A DNA stretch of 22,025 nt from Opitutus sp. GAS368 (GTDB taxonomy: Bacteria; Verrucomicrobiota; Verrucomicrobiia; Opitutales; Opitutaceae), in assembly GCA_945861235.1 (NCBI GenBank), contig CAMATV010000010.1, forward strand, positions 1 through 22,025, written 5' to 3'. The notes beneath the pieces were generated by a model. That model saw nothing but the letters and a program-made list of their open reading frames with translations. It had not been told where the DNA came from and made no database searches. The position numbers and the translations under genes were made by a program. This document shows, in pieces, positions 1 through 7,812 of this stretch. The stretch's first letter is position 1; each line of letters opens with the position of its first letter.

Positions 1-513
1 GCTGCCGCTAATGCCCGCGAAGCGCTCCGCGTAGTCATACCACGGCGCGATGTCGGCGTAACGGATCGGCCAGTCGATCGACATGCCATCTTTGGCGTTG
101 GCCTCAAAATCGAGATCGCTCAACCGATAGGATTGCCGCCCCCAGAGCAGCGATCGCCCGCCGACATGATAGCCGCGCATCCAGTCGAATCGCTTCTCTT
201 CCGAGTAGGGGTTCTCGAGATCGTTGACGAACCAGTGCGCCGACGCCGGGTGCGTCGTGTAGCCCGTGCGCGCCTGCTTGAGTTGTTTGTCGCCGTCCGC
301 TGCCGAGATTTTGATGCGGCCCTCAAACTCCCAGCTCTCCTTCATCGCCGTCGGGTAGTCGCCATGTTTCACATCGCGGCCCCGTTCGAGCACAAGGGTC
401 TTAAGACCTTTTTCGCTCAGCTCCTTCGCGGCCCAACCGCCGCTGATACCCGAGCCGATGACAATCGCATCGTAGGTGTTTTGTTTCGTGCCTGCGCCTT
501 GAATAGTGGCCAT
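1..513 (-). CDS. GMC-family FAD-dependent oxidoreductase, N-terminal part (cut by window edge)
   Basis: The first 171 residues of a glucose-methanol-choline type flavoenzyme are visible; the gene runs off the left edge. It starts at the ATG at 511-513. Near residues 17-29 there is a dinucleotide-binding glycine motif (IGSGISGGWAAKEL), followed by a strand ending in LVLERG, the usual FAD-contacting acidic end. Further on, GYHVGGRSLLWGRQSYRLS and the DWPIRYADIAPWYDYAERF segment match the family's second conserved block. In this family such proteins oxidise alcohol groups of sugars or polyols, often with a small gluconate-dehydrogenase-like partner subunit, but no partner is visible here. The gene is divergent from the amidohydrolase at 1017. 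The substrate cannot be told from this fragment. Family assignment is firm; the function in detail is not. Confidence 0.88.
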   Translation of the reverse strand, partial: MATIQGAGTKQNTYDAIVIGSGISGGWAAKELSEKGLKTLVLERGRDVKHGDYPTAMKESWEFEGRIKISAADGDKQLKQARTGYTTHPASAHWFVNDLENPYSEEKRFDWMRGYHVGGRSLLWGRQSYRLSDLDFEANAKDGMSIDWPIRYADIAPWYDYAERFAGISGS

Positions 514-1016
514 GGGAAAATCTATTACGGAGTCGAAGTTGCTGACGATTGAACCGACGGGGAGGAGGAACACTGACGTTGAACACACCGAATCACCGCG
601 TTGCAACCCGGACCTTTCGCCACCCAACCACCGGCGTATCGGCCGGTCTGGCGGCCTCCGCAGAAGTCACGCGGCCGACGGACCGGGACACTCTTGTCGC
701 CGCATATTGACTCAACGGCGGTTTCCCAACCGCCCTTGCGTCGACGGAAAGAGCGCGAGGGGGCCCAGCGCTTCCACCGGCTCGCCCTTGAAGATTTCCC
801 CGCTCGTATCCATCCACGCACGGGTCGCGGACTCAGCTCCGACGCCGTCGCAGGAAAAAAACCGAGCACAAAGACAACCAATCGCGCCGAAATGGACAGG
901 GGATGAGGGTGCACGAAGGAACCCGGGAGACTCAATCCAGCGCGAGAATTCCCCCCCGGCGGCCACCCGCGCGTTTCGCTTTCCATTTCATTCCTTCACT
1001 GGCAATACTTTCTCCA
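514..1016. other. 503-base gap between divergent genes, no gene recognised
   Basis: This stretch separates the oxidoreductase from the amidohydrolase and should hold both promoters. Reading frames stay open across it on both strands, but their translations are rich in Arg, Pro and Ser with no domain-like pattern, as expected for non-coding high-GC DNA. No convincing promoter pair, hairpin with a T tract or tRNA was seen. A purine-rich run near 562-572 resembles a ribosome-binding site but no start codon follows it at a useful distance. Confidence 0.5.
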
Positions 1017-2015
1017 ATGAATGCACCCCGCCCCCTCTCCCGTCGCGACTTCCTCCTCTCTGCCGCCACCCTCGCCGGCGCCGGCATCGCGCACGCCGCC
1101 GCTCCCGCGCACTCGCCCGCCACCACCGAGCCGATTATTGATATTCACCAACACACTAACTACGGCGGTGCCCGCGACGCCGCGTTCCGTCAAATCTCTC
1201 CAGCCCGCACTCACGCCCAACTCCGGGCTCACCAACTCGGCCTCGGCGTCACCAAGACCATCTTACTCCCGTCAGGCCGCGACGCCTTTCGCCCCTCGAC
1301 CATCAACGGCCGCTCCAACGGTCTCGAAAGCACGATCACCGGCAACGAGGACTGTCTCGCTCTCGTCCGAGCCTTCCCCGACGAATTCGTCTTCGGTGCC
1401 AACGAGGTCAGCGACCTCGCCGACGCCACCGCGGTTATCGAAAAATATCTCAAGCTCGGCGCGGTGCTCATCGGTGAACAAAAATTCAACGTCGAATGCG
1501 ATTCGGCCGAAATGCAAAAACTCTATGAACTGGCCGACGCCTACCGCGTGCCGATTTTGATGCACTGGCAGATCGGCAGCTACAATCAGGGCTTCGATCG
1601 TTTCCACACGATGCTGAAAAAATACCCCAAGGTGAACTTCATCGGCCACGCGCAAACGTGGTGGGCCAATATCGATAAGGCCTGTGACAACGATCCGCGA
1701 AATCTCTATCCTCGCGGCAAATTGACCCCGGGGGGCCTGACCGATCGCTATCTCAGCGACTACCCCAACATGTTCGGGGACCTATCTGCCGGCTCCGGAG
1801 AAAACGCCTTCAAGCGCGACCCGGATCACGCGCGCGCCTTCCTCGCTCGCCATCAGGACAAACTGATGTTCGGCAGCGACTGCGTCGACCCCACTGCTGA
1901 TGTCGCTGTGTGCTCCGGTGCGCGGCAACTCGCCCAAGTTCGCGCCTACGCACCGAACAAATCCGCCGAACGAAAAATGCTCTACGCAAACGCGAAGACG
2001 TTATTCCGGCTCTGA
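1017..2015 (+). CDS. Tat-exported TIM-barrel amidohydrolase (Amidohydro_2-like)
   Basis: The 332-residue protein begins at the ATG at 1017, chosen because it places a twin-arginine signal (SRRDFLLS, residues 8-15) plus a hydrophobic stretch and an AHAAAP cleavage region at the N terminus. The mature part looks like a metal-dependent hydrolase of the amidohydrolase-2 family: an IDIHQHTNYGG strand gives His44 and His46, MHWQIG gives His183, FIGHAQTWW gives His211, and FGSDCVD gives Asp288. These are the expected metal-site positions along the barrel. Such proteins hydrolyse or decarboxylate small cyclic or lactone substrates; which one cannot be read here. Export of a folded metalloenzyme by Tat fits the presence of tatA at 15789. 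An open frame extends upstream of the chosen start but is not protein-like. Confidence 0.85.
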   Translation: MNAPRPLSRRDFLLSAATLAGAGIAHAAAPAHSPATTEPIIDIHQHTNYGGARDAAFRQISPARTHAQLRAHQLGLGVTKTILLPSGRDAFRPSTINGRSNGLESTITGNEDCLALVRAFPDEFVFGANEVSDLADATAVIEKYLKLGAVLIGEQKFNVECDSAEMQKLYELADAYRVPILMHWQIGSYNQGFDRFHTMLKKYPKVNFIGHAQTWWANIDKACDNDPRNLYPRGKLTPGGLTDRYLSDYPNMFGDLSAGSGENAFKRDPDHARAFLARHQDKLMFGSDCVDPTADVAVCSGARQLAQVRAYAPNKSAERKMLYANAKTLFRL

Positions 2016-2120
2016 GTGTCGCCTGCCCCCGCGATTGGCCCACAATTTTACGCCGACAAATCCGCCTTTCTGCAAGGGTTCCGGGCGAGGGTGCAGCTCC
2101 GAGCCGCCGCCGAAAGTGGC

Positions 2121-2166
2121 AGGGACTTCAGTCCCCGCAAAAAGCGGCAGAGGGGCTGAAGTCCCT
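2121..2166. repeat. Inverted pair of TTCA-loop palindromes
   Basis: Arm one (2121-2136, AGGGACTTCAGTCCCC) and arm two (2151-2166, AGGGGCTGAAGTCCCT) are near-perfect reverse complements. Each arm is also a small hairpin on its own, GGGAC-TTCA-GTCCC in the first and its inverted G-T variant in the second. This head-to-head arrangement of small hairpins is typical of REP/BIME-type interspersed repeats. A hairpin with the same TTCA loop lies between mreB and mreC. The pair follows the amidohydrolase by about 105 bases and could also end its transcript, although no T tract follows. Confidence 0.7.
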
Positions 2167-2331
2167 CCCCCTTTCTTCGCAACCTCACCGGGCACTCGTC
2201 ACGCAGACGACAACTCGCAGATTCACCCTCCGGGCGATCCCTCTGCGCGAACCGCCTGTGCGGCGTTCAATTGTGGGCCCAGTGCCGGCCGAGCGTGACG
2301 ACTCACAAATCGAGCCAGGTGCCCGCTCGTG

Positions 2332-2404
2332 GTAACCCGCCTCGTGAGCGGCGGGAGGGATCACGCTTCTACTCCCGATTCCCTGCTCTCACGAGCAGGG
2401 CTAC
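2332..2404. repeat. Inverted pair of REP-like palindromes with GTGA loop
   Basis: On the plus strand, 2332-2355 reads GTAA followed by a CCCGCC/GGCGGG stem with a GTGA loop. On the minus strand, 2404-2381 reads GTAG followed by a perfect 8-base stem CCCTGCTC/GAGCAGGG with the same GTGA loop. A GTAG head next to a palindrome is the hallmark of REP sequences mobilised by RAYT (Y1 transposase-like) proteins. Two copies in opposite orientation 25 bases apart form a BIME-like unit. Fragments of the same sequence occur at 2322-2331 and, inverted, at 2552-2562. No RAYT gene is in this window. Confidence 0.65.
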
Positions 2405-2405
2405 G

Positions 2406-2459
2406 CCGCCTGAACTTGTATCGCCGCCTTAACGACCGCCTGAACTCCGCCGCCTGAAC
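2406..2459 (+). repeat. Four imperfect copies of CCGCCTGAAC
   Basis: The decamer occurs at 2406-2415, 2424-2433 (one mismatch, TTAAC), 2436-2445 and 2450-2459, with irregular spacing of 18, 12 and 14 bases. It directly abuts the GTAG head of the REP-like element at 2404. Its irregular spacing argues against a CRISPR and against simple slippage. Confidence 0.6.
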
Positions 2460-2597
2460 CGCGAGTCAGACGTCGCATATCTTGCTGATCGCACCACTCG
2501 CCAGCGAAGACCGGCCCCGTGGTGAAATGCATCATAACTCCGTCTCTCCTTTCACGAGGCGGATGGCGAGAGTGCCGTCCAAAAAAGGACCACCGGA

Positions 2598-3527
2598 CTA
2601 TTTCTCGCGATTCCGCGGATGAAATTTTGCGTGCTGTTCGATCAGCCGCTGCGGTTCCACCGCCGTGTAGATTTGCGTCGTCGAGATGCTCGCGTGGCCG
2701 AGCATCTCTTGAATGGCTCGGAGATCCGCACCGCCCGACAACAAATGCGTCGCGAATGAATGGCGCAGTCCGTGGGGTTTCACGTTTTTCGCAATACCGG
2801 CCCGCTGGGCGTATTTTTTCACGAGCATCCACAGCATCACCCGAGAGAGCGCACTCCCGCGGTTATTAAGAAAAAACTGGCTGCCCGTCTTGAGCTTCAC
2901 CAAGTGCGGGCGACCCGACACCAGATACGTCGTCAGCGCGTCCCGGGCCTTGCCACCCACCGGCACGATCCGCTCCTTCGAGCCTTTGCCGAACACCCGG
3001 ATGAGTCCATTTTCCAGATCAACCTGCTGGAGCATCAACGCGGCGAGTTCGGAAACGCGCAGACCGCTCGAATAAAAAAGTTCCAACAACGCCCGGTCGC
3101 GGAGCGCTCGCGGAGTGCCACCACTCGGCGCCACCAGTAACCGCGCCACGTCGTCGGCGGAGAGCGTGCTGGGAATTTTCCGGACGAGCTTCGGTCCAGA
3201 CAACAGCGCCGTAAAATCATCGTCGCGGATTTTTTCGCGAACCAAAAACCGAGCGAGCATGCGGACCGCCGTGAGTTTGCGCGCCAGACTCGCGGTCTTG
3301 TAGCGCTTGCTGTCGAGCGAGTGAATCCACGCTCCGACCTCCGCCCGCGTGACGCCGCGCCAGTCGGTCACCTTGCTCCGGGCGAGAAATGTGGCAGCCT
3401 GATCAAGGTCGCGGCGGTAGGCCGCGATCGTGTTCTGGGACAACCCGCGCTCGAGGCCAATGAACGCGAGAAAGGCATCGATATCGTGGGCAAAGGCCCC
3501 CGGAGCCTGACTGTGGTCGACGCGCAT
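2598..3527 (-). CDS. xerD: XerC/XerD-family tyrosine recombinase, XerD-like
   Basis: The 309-residue protein has the two-domain layout of Xer recombinases: a SAM-like core-binding domain (about residues 14-100, FLAFIGLERGLSQNTIAAYRRDL) and a C-terminal catalytic domain. All six active-site residues are present: Arg157 (SGLRVSEL), Lys181 (GKGSKE), His252 and Arg255 (HGLRH), His278 (LGHASISTTQIYT) and the nucleophile Tyr287. The C-terminal tail QRLIEQHAKFHPR resembles XerD rather than XerC. In this family the protein resolves chromosome dimers at dif together with FtsK. It lies just downstream of infA, with a terminator-like hairpin ending 15 bases before its ATG. No phage or integron genes are nearby, so a housekeeping role is more likely than an integrase role. 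XerC versus XerD is not certain. Confidence 0.9.
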   Translation of the reverse strand: MRVDHSQAPGAFAHDIDAFLAFIGLERGLSQNTIAAYRRDLDQAATFLARSKVTDWRGVTRAEVGAWIHSLDSKRYKTASLARKLTAVRMLARFLVREKIRDDDFTALLSGPKLVRKIPSTLSADDVARLLVAPSGGTPRALRDRALLELFYSSGLRVSELAALMLQQVDLENGLIRVFGKGSKERIVPVGGKARDALTTYLVSGRPHLVKLKTGSQFFLNNRGSALSRVMLWMLVKKYAQRAGIAKNVKPHGLRHSFATHLLSGGADLRAIQEMLGHASISTTQIYTAVEPQRLIEQHAKFHPRNREK

Positions 3528-3530
3528 GGC

Positions 3531-3564
3531 GGAAAATAAAAAGACGCCGCGGAAGGGCGGCGTC
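3531..3564 (-). terminator. Hairpin plus T-rich tail after infA, in the leader of the recombinase gene
   Basis: GACGCCGC (3543-3550) and GCGGCGTC (3557-3564) form an 8-bp stem with a 6-base loop. Read on the minus strand it is followed by TTTTTATTTTCC. It lies 25 bases beyond the infA stop and only 15 bases before the recombinase ATG, so it either ends infA transcripts or tunes read-through into the recombinase gene. Confidence 0.8.
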
Positions 3565-3588
3565 GATTTTCAAATGCGCGGAGGCCGC

Positions 3589-3852
3589 TCAGTATTTACG
3601 GCGGCGCGGCGGCGGGACGTAGTTGGAGTTCGTCTCTTTCATCCGGAAAGTAATCCGCGCTTTCTCCAAATCGTAGGGGCTCATCTCCATTTTCACCATA
3701 TCCCCGGCGGCGATCTTGATAAAATTTTTCCGGAGCTTACCCGAAATATGCGCGAGGACCACGTGCTCATTGGCTAGTTGGACCTTGAACATCGTGCCCG
3801 GGAGCACGGCAATCACGCGGCCCTCCACTTCGATCGAGTTGGTGTCAGCCAT
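3589..3852 (-). CDS. infA: Translation initiation factor IF-1 with C-terminal extension
   Basis: The 87-residue protein carries the complete IF-1 S1/OB fold: IEVEGRVIAVLPGTMFKVQL, the highly conserved HVVLAHISGKLRKNFIKI and the GDMVKMEMSPYDLEKARITFR strand. IF-1 binds the ribosomal A site of the 30S subunit and helps select the initiator tRNA. Typical bacterial IF-1 ends near residue 72; here about 16 further residues follow, ending in PPPRRRKY, a short basic tail. The gene is not in a ribosomal-protein operon; it sits alone, upstream of a recombinase gene and divergent from tadA across a 129-base gap. No Shine-Dalgarno sequence precedes the ATG. Confidence 0.96.
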   Translation of the reverse strand: MADTNSIEVEGRVIAVLPGTMFKVQLANEHVVLAHISGKLRKNFIKIAAGDMVKMEMSPYDLEKARITFRMKETNSNYVPPPRRRKY

Positions 3853-3981
3853 GGTTAACGTGGAGTTGGTGCGCGAAGCAAATCATCATATGTGCGGTCT
3901 TCAAAAGCCCCTTGTAAGGCAGATCGCAGCCGCCTTAGTCAAGGTTTCCCTCTTGATCCACGCCTTCCCGCCCCTGACGCC

Positions 3982-4506
3982 ATGCCCGCTTCGCCCGAGC
4001 TCCCACCCCTCTGCCCTTTCGAGAAACGCTTCCCGTCGCAACTCGTGCGCGACGATGCGTTTTTCATGAGCTTGGCCTACAATCAAGCCATTGAGGCGTG
4101 GCGGGAGGACGAGGTCCCGATCGGCGCCGTCATTGAAATCGGGGGCGAAGTCTTCGGCTCAGCCCACAACACCGTCGAGGGCGCGAAAGATCCCACCGCC
4201 CACGCCGAAATGCTCGCCCTCACTCAGGCCGCCGCGAAACTCGGCGACTGGCGACTGTCCGGAGCCACCGTCTACGTCACGAAGGAACCCTGCCCCATGT
4301 GCTCCGGGGCCATGCTGATGGCGCGGGTAAAGCGCGTGTGTTACGCGGTGCCCGACCCGAAGATGGGCTGCCTCGGTGGAGCGACCAACCTGAACGATCT
4401 GCCCCGCGTGAATCATCACGTCGAGCTCACGGTTGGCGGCGTCCTCGAAACCGAATGCCGCGAGTTGCTGCAGACGTTTTTTAAACTCAAGCGCGCGGCG
4501 GAGTGA
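3982..4506 (+). CDS. tadA: tRNA-specific adenosine deaminase
   Basis: The 174-residue protein is a zinc-dependent deaminase of the cytidine/deoxycytidylate deaminase superfamily. The zinc and catalytic residues are visible: His74 and Glu76 in HAEML and Cys104 and Cys107 in PCPMC. The segment PIGAVIEIGGEV and the MGCLGGATNLNDLP loop fit TadA, which converts A34 to inosine in the wobble position of tRNA-Arg. The ATG at 3982 is preferred over an upstream ATG at 3892, which would add 30 residues without family character. The N-terminal stretch before the deaminase domain (about 20 residues) is a little longer than in Escherichia coli. It is divergent from infA, so two translation-related genes share a control region. 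Family assignment is strong; guanine deaminase is a less likely alternative. Confidence 0.92.
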   Translation: MPASPELPPLCPFEKRFPSQLVRDDAFFMSLAYNQAIEAWREDEVPIGAVIEIGGEVFGSAHNTVEGAKDPTAHAEMLALTQAAAKLGDWRLSGATVYVTKEPCPMCSGAMLMARVKRVCYAVPDPKMGCLGGATNLNDLPRVNHHVELTVGGVLETECRELLQTFFKLKRAAE

Positions 4507-4618
4507 AGGGTCGCGCCACCGGTAAGTCACATCGCAAAGTTGACGCCTTGCCCAGCCGATGCATTGGTTTCTACCCGCATCCCGCGTTCCCGTTCCATCC
4601 GAAATATAAATCACACCC

Positions 4619-5251
<633 letters not shown>

Positions 5252-5273
5252 GTCAGGCGAGCATTTCAAAACG

Positions 5274-5304
5274 AAAGCCGCACCGTCCGAGGTGCGGCTT
5301 TTTT
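5274..5304 (+). terminator. Rho-independent terminator of the superoxide dismutase gene
   Basis: AAAGCCGCACC (5274-5284) pairs perfectly with GGTGCGGCTTT (5291-5301) around a 6-base loop, and six T follow the GC core (5299-5304). It begins 23 bases after the sod stop codon. Because A residues flank the 5' arm, it may also stop transcripts from the converging TolB-like gene, whose stop lies at 5351. Confidence 0.93.
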
Positions 5305-5350
5305 CATGTCCGACCCCGGTCACAACCGCGGCCACTCGCCACGCTGCAGA

Positions 5351-6544
5351 TTACTGCGCCAGCACACTGGCCTGCGCCACGGGACCGAGGCTGGCCACGG
5401 AGATACGGCGGCTATTCCCCGTCTCAGTATCGAGGATACTCAACACACTCGAGTTGCGATCACGCGCGGTGTAAACGAGGTGACGCCCATCCGGCAGCCA
5501 GCTGGCTTCGACGCCGTCGAACGTGGCCTTGGAGACGACCTCGGCTTTGCCCGCGGCAAAGTCGTACACCGCAATTTGATATTTTCCGCCGTCAACCCGG
5601 ACCGTGCAGGCGATCTTCTGCGGATTCCCACGGCTCCAATCCGGCTCGGCCGCATAACGGAAACCCGTGACGAGCCGCTGCGGCGACCCGCCAGCCGTCG
5701 ACATCAGATAGAGCTGCGGACCCGGCTCCATCGTAAAGACCAACCGCCCGCCATCGGGGGAGAAACACGGGGACGATTTGACGGCGTCAGAGCGCGTCTT
5801 GCGCGCCACCTGACGCCCTTGCCCGTTGCTCAAATAAATCTCCGGCGTGCCCTCACCACTCAACACCATGGCCACGTGTTGGCCGTTGGGACTAAAGCGT
5901 GCGCCTTGGTTCGTGCCCCGGAAACTTACAAATGTCTCGTGCCGGCCACTCGCGACATCGAGCAGGAAAATATCAGGGAAACCGGACTTGTAGAAACTCG
6001 TATAGATAATCTTCGCGCCGTCGGGCGACCATCGCGGCATGAGCGCCAGCGCTTTGTCATGGGTAATCTGCTTCGCTTCACCGAAAAATAAATCCGCCAC
6101 ACACACTTCCTTGACCCTGCCTTGGTCACGGATGAACGCGACCTTGGAGGCGAAAAATCCCTTCAAGCCGACCCCGTTGGTTTTCACCACGGCGACGTCG
6201 GCGGCGCGCAACAGCGCATTGCGCGGGCTCGTGCCGGTGACGACTTCCGAGGCGACCGGCGTGGCCGCCGCCCCTTTCGTAATGTCCACGCGCACCTGCG
6301 TGGCACCAGCGGCAGTGAACTTGATGTCGAAGGCTTGCCCGCTGGCGACGAGTTTGTAGCGGCCGTGCGAGGCGAACGCCTGGAGGGCGAGGTCGTTCAA
6401 CTCAGACGTGTTCGCAGAAACGCGAATCAGCACCGTATTCTTGTCAATGCCAACGACCACGTCGCCGATGCTGGAGCCACGTTGTGCCCAAGCCGGCAGG
6501 CCAAGCAGAGCGATGAGCAAAAATATACGTAAGATTGAGTTCAT
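5351..6544 (-). CDS. tolB: Exported TolB-like beta-propeller protein
   Basis: The 397-residue protein begins with a clear signal peptide (MNSILRIFLLIALLGLPAWAQ). Residues from about 25 to 150 resemble the TolB N-terminal domain. The rest holds about five WD40-like PD40 blades, each with a W/F-SPDG or similar core: PRWSPDGAKIIYTSF, ARFSPNGQHVAM, PCFSPDGGRLVFTM, PDWSRG and ASWLPDGRHLVYTA. TolB is the periplasmic part of the Tol-Pal system, which keeps the outer membrane attached during division. No tolA, tolQ, tolR or pal gene is adjacent, so another periplasmic propeller role is possible. A GTG at 6574 with a purine-rich GAGGA close upstream could give ten more residues. The gene is divergent from mrp and convergent with sod. 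Confidence 0.8.
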   Translation of the reverse strand: MNSILRIFLLIALLGLPAWAQRGSSIGDVVVGIDKNTVLIRVSANTSELNDLALQAFASHGRYKLVASGQAFDIKFTAAGATQVRVDITKGAAATPVASEVVTGTSPRNALLRAADVAVVKTNGVGLKGFFASKVAFIRDQGRVKEVCVADLFFGEAKQITHDKALALMPRWSPDGAKIIYTSFYKSGFPDIFLLDVASGRHETFVSFRGTNQGARFSPNGQHVAMVLSGEGTPEIYLSNGQGRQVARKTRSDAVKSSPCFSPDGGRLVFTMEPGPQLYLMSTAGGSPQRLVTGFRYAAEPDWSRGNPQKIACTVRVDGGKYQIAVYDFAAGKAEVVSKATFDGVEASWLPDGRHLVYTARDRNSSVLSILDTETGNSRRISVASLGPVAQASVLAQ

Positions 6545-6651
6545 GGAGGAAAACAGCGCGCGAACGAATTGCACGAATCCTCATTTCTATTTGCGCGGCA
6601 CCGCCGCATAACAACTCTTATTTACTCACAATCTCGAACACCTTCCAAACC

Positions 6652-7743
6652 GTGACCTCCGACGAAATCAAAGATCATCTGAAACAAGTAAAATATCCCG
6701 GCTTCAGCCGCGATATCGTGTCCTTCGGAATCGTGCGCTCGGCGGGCATATTCGACGGCGTCGTGAAGGTCTCCCTCGCGCTCACCACGAACGATCCCAA
6801 GGTTCCCCTCCACCTAAAAACCGAGGTGGAAAAATGCCTGCGCGCCCTGCCTGGTGTGAACGAAATTCTCGTCGAGATCTCAGTCGCTCCGGCGAAGGCA
6901 CCGCCCCCCACAGCGGCAGCCAACGGGGGTAATTTGGCTGGTAATAGCGCCGCCCCTCGAGCCATCCGCTATGCCGTGGCCATCGCGTCGGGCAAGGGCG
7001 GCGTCGGCAAGAGCACCTTTTCCGTCAACCTCGCGGCGGCACTCGCCCAGATCCTCACCGCCCAGGGCAGCCCCAATCGCGTCGGCCTAATGGACTGCGA
7101 TATCTACGGTCCGAGCGTACCTCTCATGATGGGCATTCAAGGTCGCCCCGAGGTCGACGGTGACTCACTCGTGCCGTTAGAACGTCACGGCGTGAAAGTG
7201 ATGAGCATGGGCTTCCTCGTAGACGACAACACGCCGGTCGTGTGGCGCGGACCGATGATCATGAAGACCATTCAACAATTCGTGCAAAACGTCCGTTGGG
7301 GCGAATTGGACATCTTGCTGATCGATCTGCCGCCCGGCACCGGCGACGCCCAACTTTCCCTCGTCCAAACCCTTCCCCTCGACGGCGCGATCATTGTAAC
7401 GACACCCCAGCCCGCCGCGACCAACGTCGCCCGCAAGGGCGGCCTCATGTTTCAAAAGGTCAACGTGCCGATCATTGGCGTCGCGGAAAACATGAGCTTC
7501 TTCATCGATCCGGCGGGCAACAAGCACACCCTCTTCGGTTCGGGCGGCGGCATCATCACTGCGGAAAAACTCGGTACCGTCCTCCTCGGTCAAGTTCCGC
7601 TCATCCCGGAAATCCGCGAGGGCGGTGACTCCGGCACGCCAATCGTCGTCAGCCAACCGGCCAGCGTCGCCGGCCAGACCTTTCGAGACATCGCGACCGA
7701 TCTGCTCGCGCGCCTCGCCAAGCCCGCCACGGCACGGATGTAA
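6652..7743 (+). CDS. mrp: Mrp/ApbC (Nbp35-like) iron-sulfur carrier P-loop ATPase
   Basis: The 363-residue protein has an N-terminal MIP18/DUF59-like domain (about residues 1-78, VKYPGFSRDIVSFGIV), a low-complexity Ala/Pro linker (80-103) and a MinD-like ATPase domain. Deviant Walker A is GKGGVGKST (114-122), followed by LMDCDIYGPSVP and DLPPGTGDAQL (225-235). Proteins of this family bind and pass on Fe-S clusters. The CxxC pair that many homologues carry after the ENMS motif is absent: here the sequence is ENMSFFIDPAGNKHTLFG. The N-terminal domain also lacks the frequent ACP cysteine motif. Start: the GTG at 6652 gives the usual N terminus; an in-frame ATG at 6535 would overlap the divergent tolB-like start and add a non-homologous segment. 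Confidence 0.9.
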   Translation: MTSDEIKDHLKQVKYPGFSRDIVSFGIVRSAGIFDGVVKVSLALTTNDPKVPLHLKTEVEKCLRALPGVNEILVEISVAPAKAPPPTAAANGGNLAGNSAAPRAIRYAVAIASGKGGVGKSTFSVNLAAALAQILTAQGSPNRVGLMDCDIYGPSVPLMMGIQGRPEVDGDSLVPLERHGVKVMSMGFLVDDNTPVVWRGPMIMKTIQQFVQNVRWGELDILLIDLPPGTGDAQLSLVQTLPLDGAIIVTTPQPAATNVARKGGLMFQKVNVPIIGVAENMSFFIDPAGNKHTLFGSGGGIITAEKLGTVLLGQVPLIPEIREGGDSGTPIVVSQPASVAGQTFRDIATDLLARLAKPATARM

Positions 7744-7765
7744 CGATTGCGGAAAATTGCAGGCA

Positions 7766-7771
7766 TTGACA
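7766..7771 (+). promoter_or_regulatory. Possible -35 box before the small unknown gene
   Basis: A consensus TTGACA lies 41 bases before the ATG at 7813, in the short gap after mrp. The best -10 candidates at 17-20 bases (around CATTTT) are poor, so this is only a candidate. If real, the small gene has its own promoter in addition to read-through from mrp. Confidence 0.25.
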
Positions 7772-7812
7772 CACCGCGCCCGCTCCCTCTCATTTTACCC
7801 GCGTCACGCCGC

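Larger units (their letters stand above)
2016..2597. other. Gene-free 582-base stretch carrying several short palindromic repeats
   Basis: No credible gene lies between the amidohydrolase and the recombinase. The stretch holds an inverted pair of TTCA-loop palindromes (2121-2166), an inverted pair of GTGA-loop palindromes (2332-2404), a run of four CCGCCTGAAC units (2406-2459) and a decayed inverted copy of the GTGA-loop element at 2552-2562. Each is listed separately. The rest shows nothing recognisable. Confidence 0.6.

Noticed and set aside
525..986. Open minus-strand frame of 153 codons, with a stretch that resembles a signal peptide (LVVFVLGFFPATAS)
   Set aside because: Low-complexity Arg/Gly/Ser-rich translation, no family pattern, and it lies in a promoter-bearing gap; high GC content keeps frames open by chance.
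2406..2459. Repeated decamers as a CRISPR-like array
   Set aside because: Units are only 10 bases with spacers of 2-8 bases, there are no cas genes, and spacing is irregular.
2577..2592. GTCC-AAAAAA-GGAC as terminator of the recombinase gene
   Set aside because: The stem is only 4 bp and the A/T run forms the loop rather than a tail, so it does not fit a rho-independent terminator.
2598..3527. Recombinase as an integrase of a mobile element
   Set aside because: No attachment-site duplication, tRNA or phage gene is nearby, and size and C terminus fit housekeeping XerD.
4605..4610. TATAAA as a -10 box of the sod promoter
   Set aside because: It ends only 8 bases before the ATG, too close for a leader of normal length, and it has no good -35 partner; it is more likely just an AU-rich leader.
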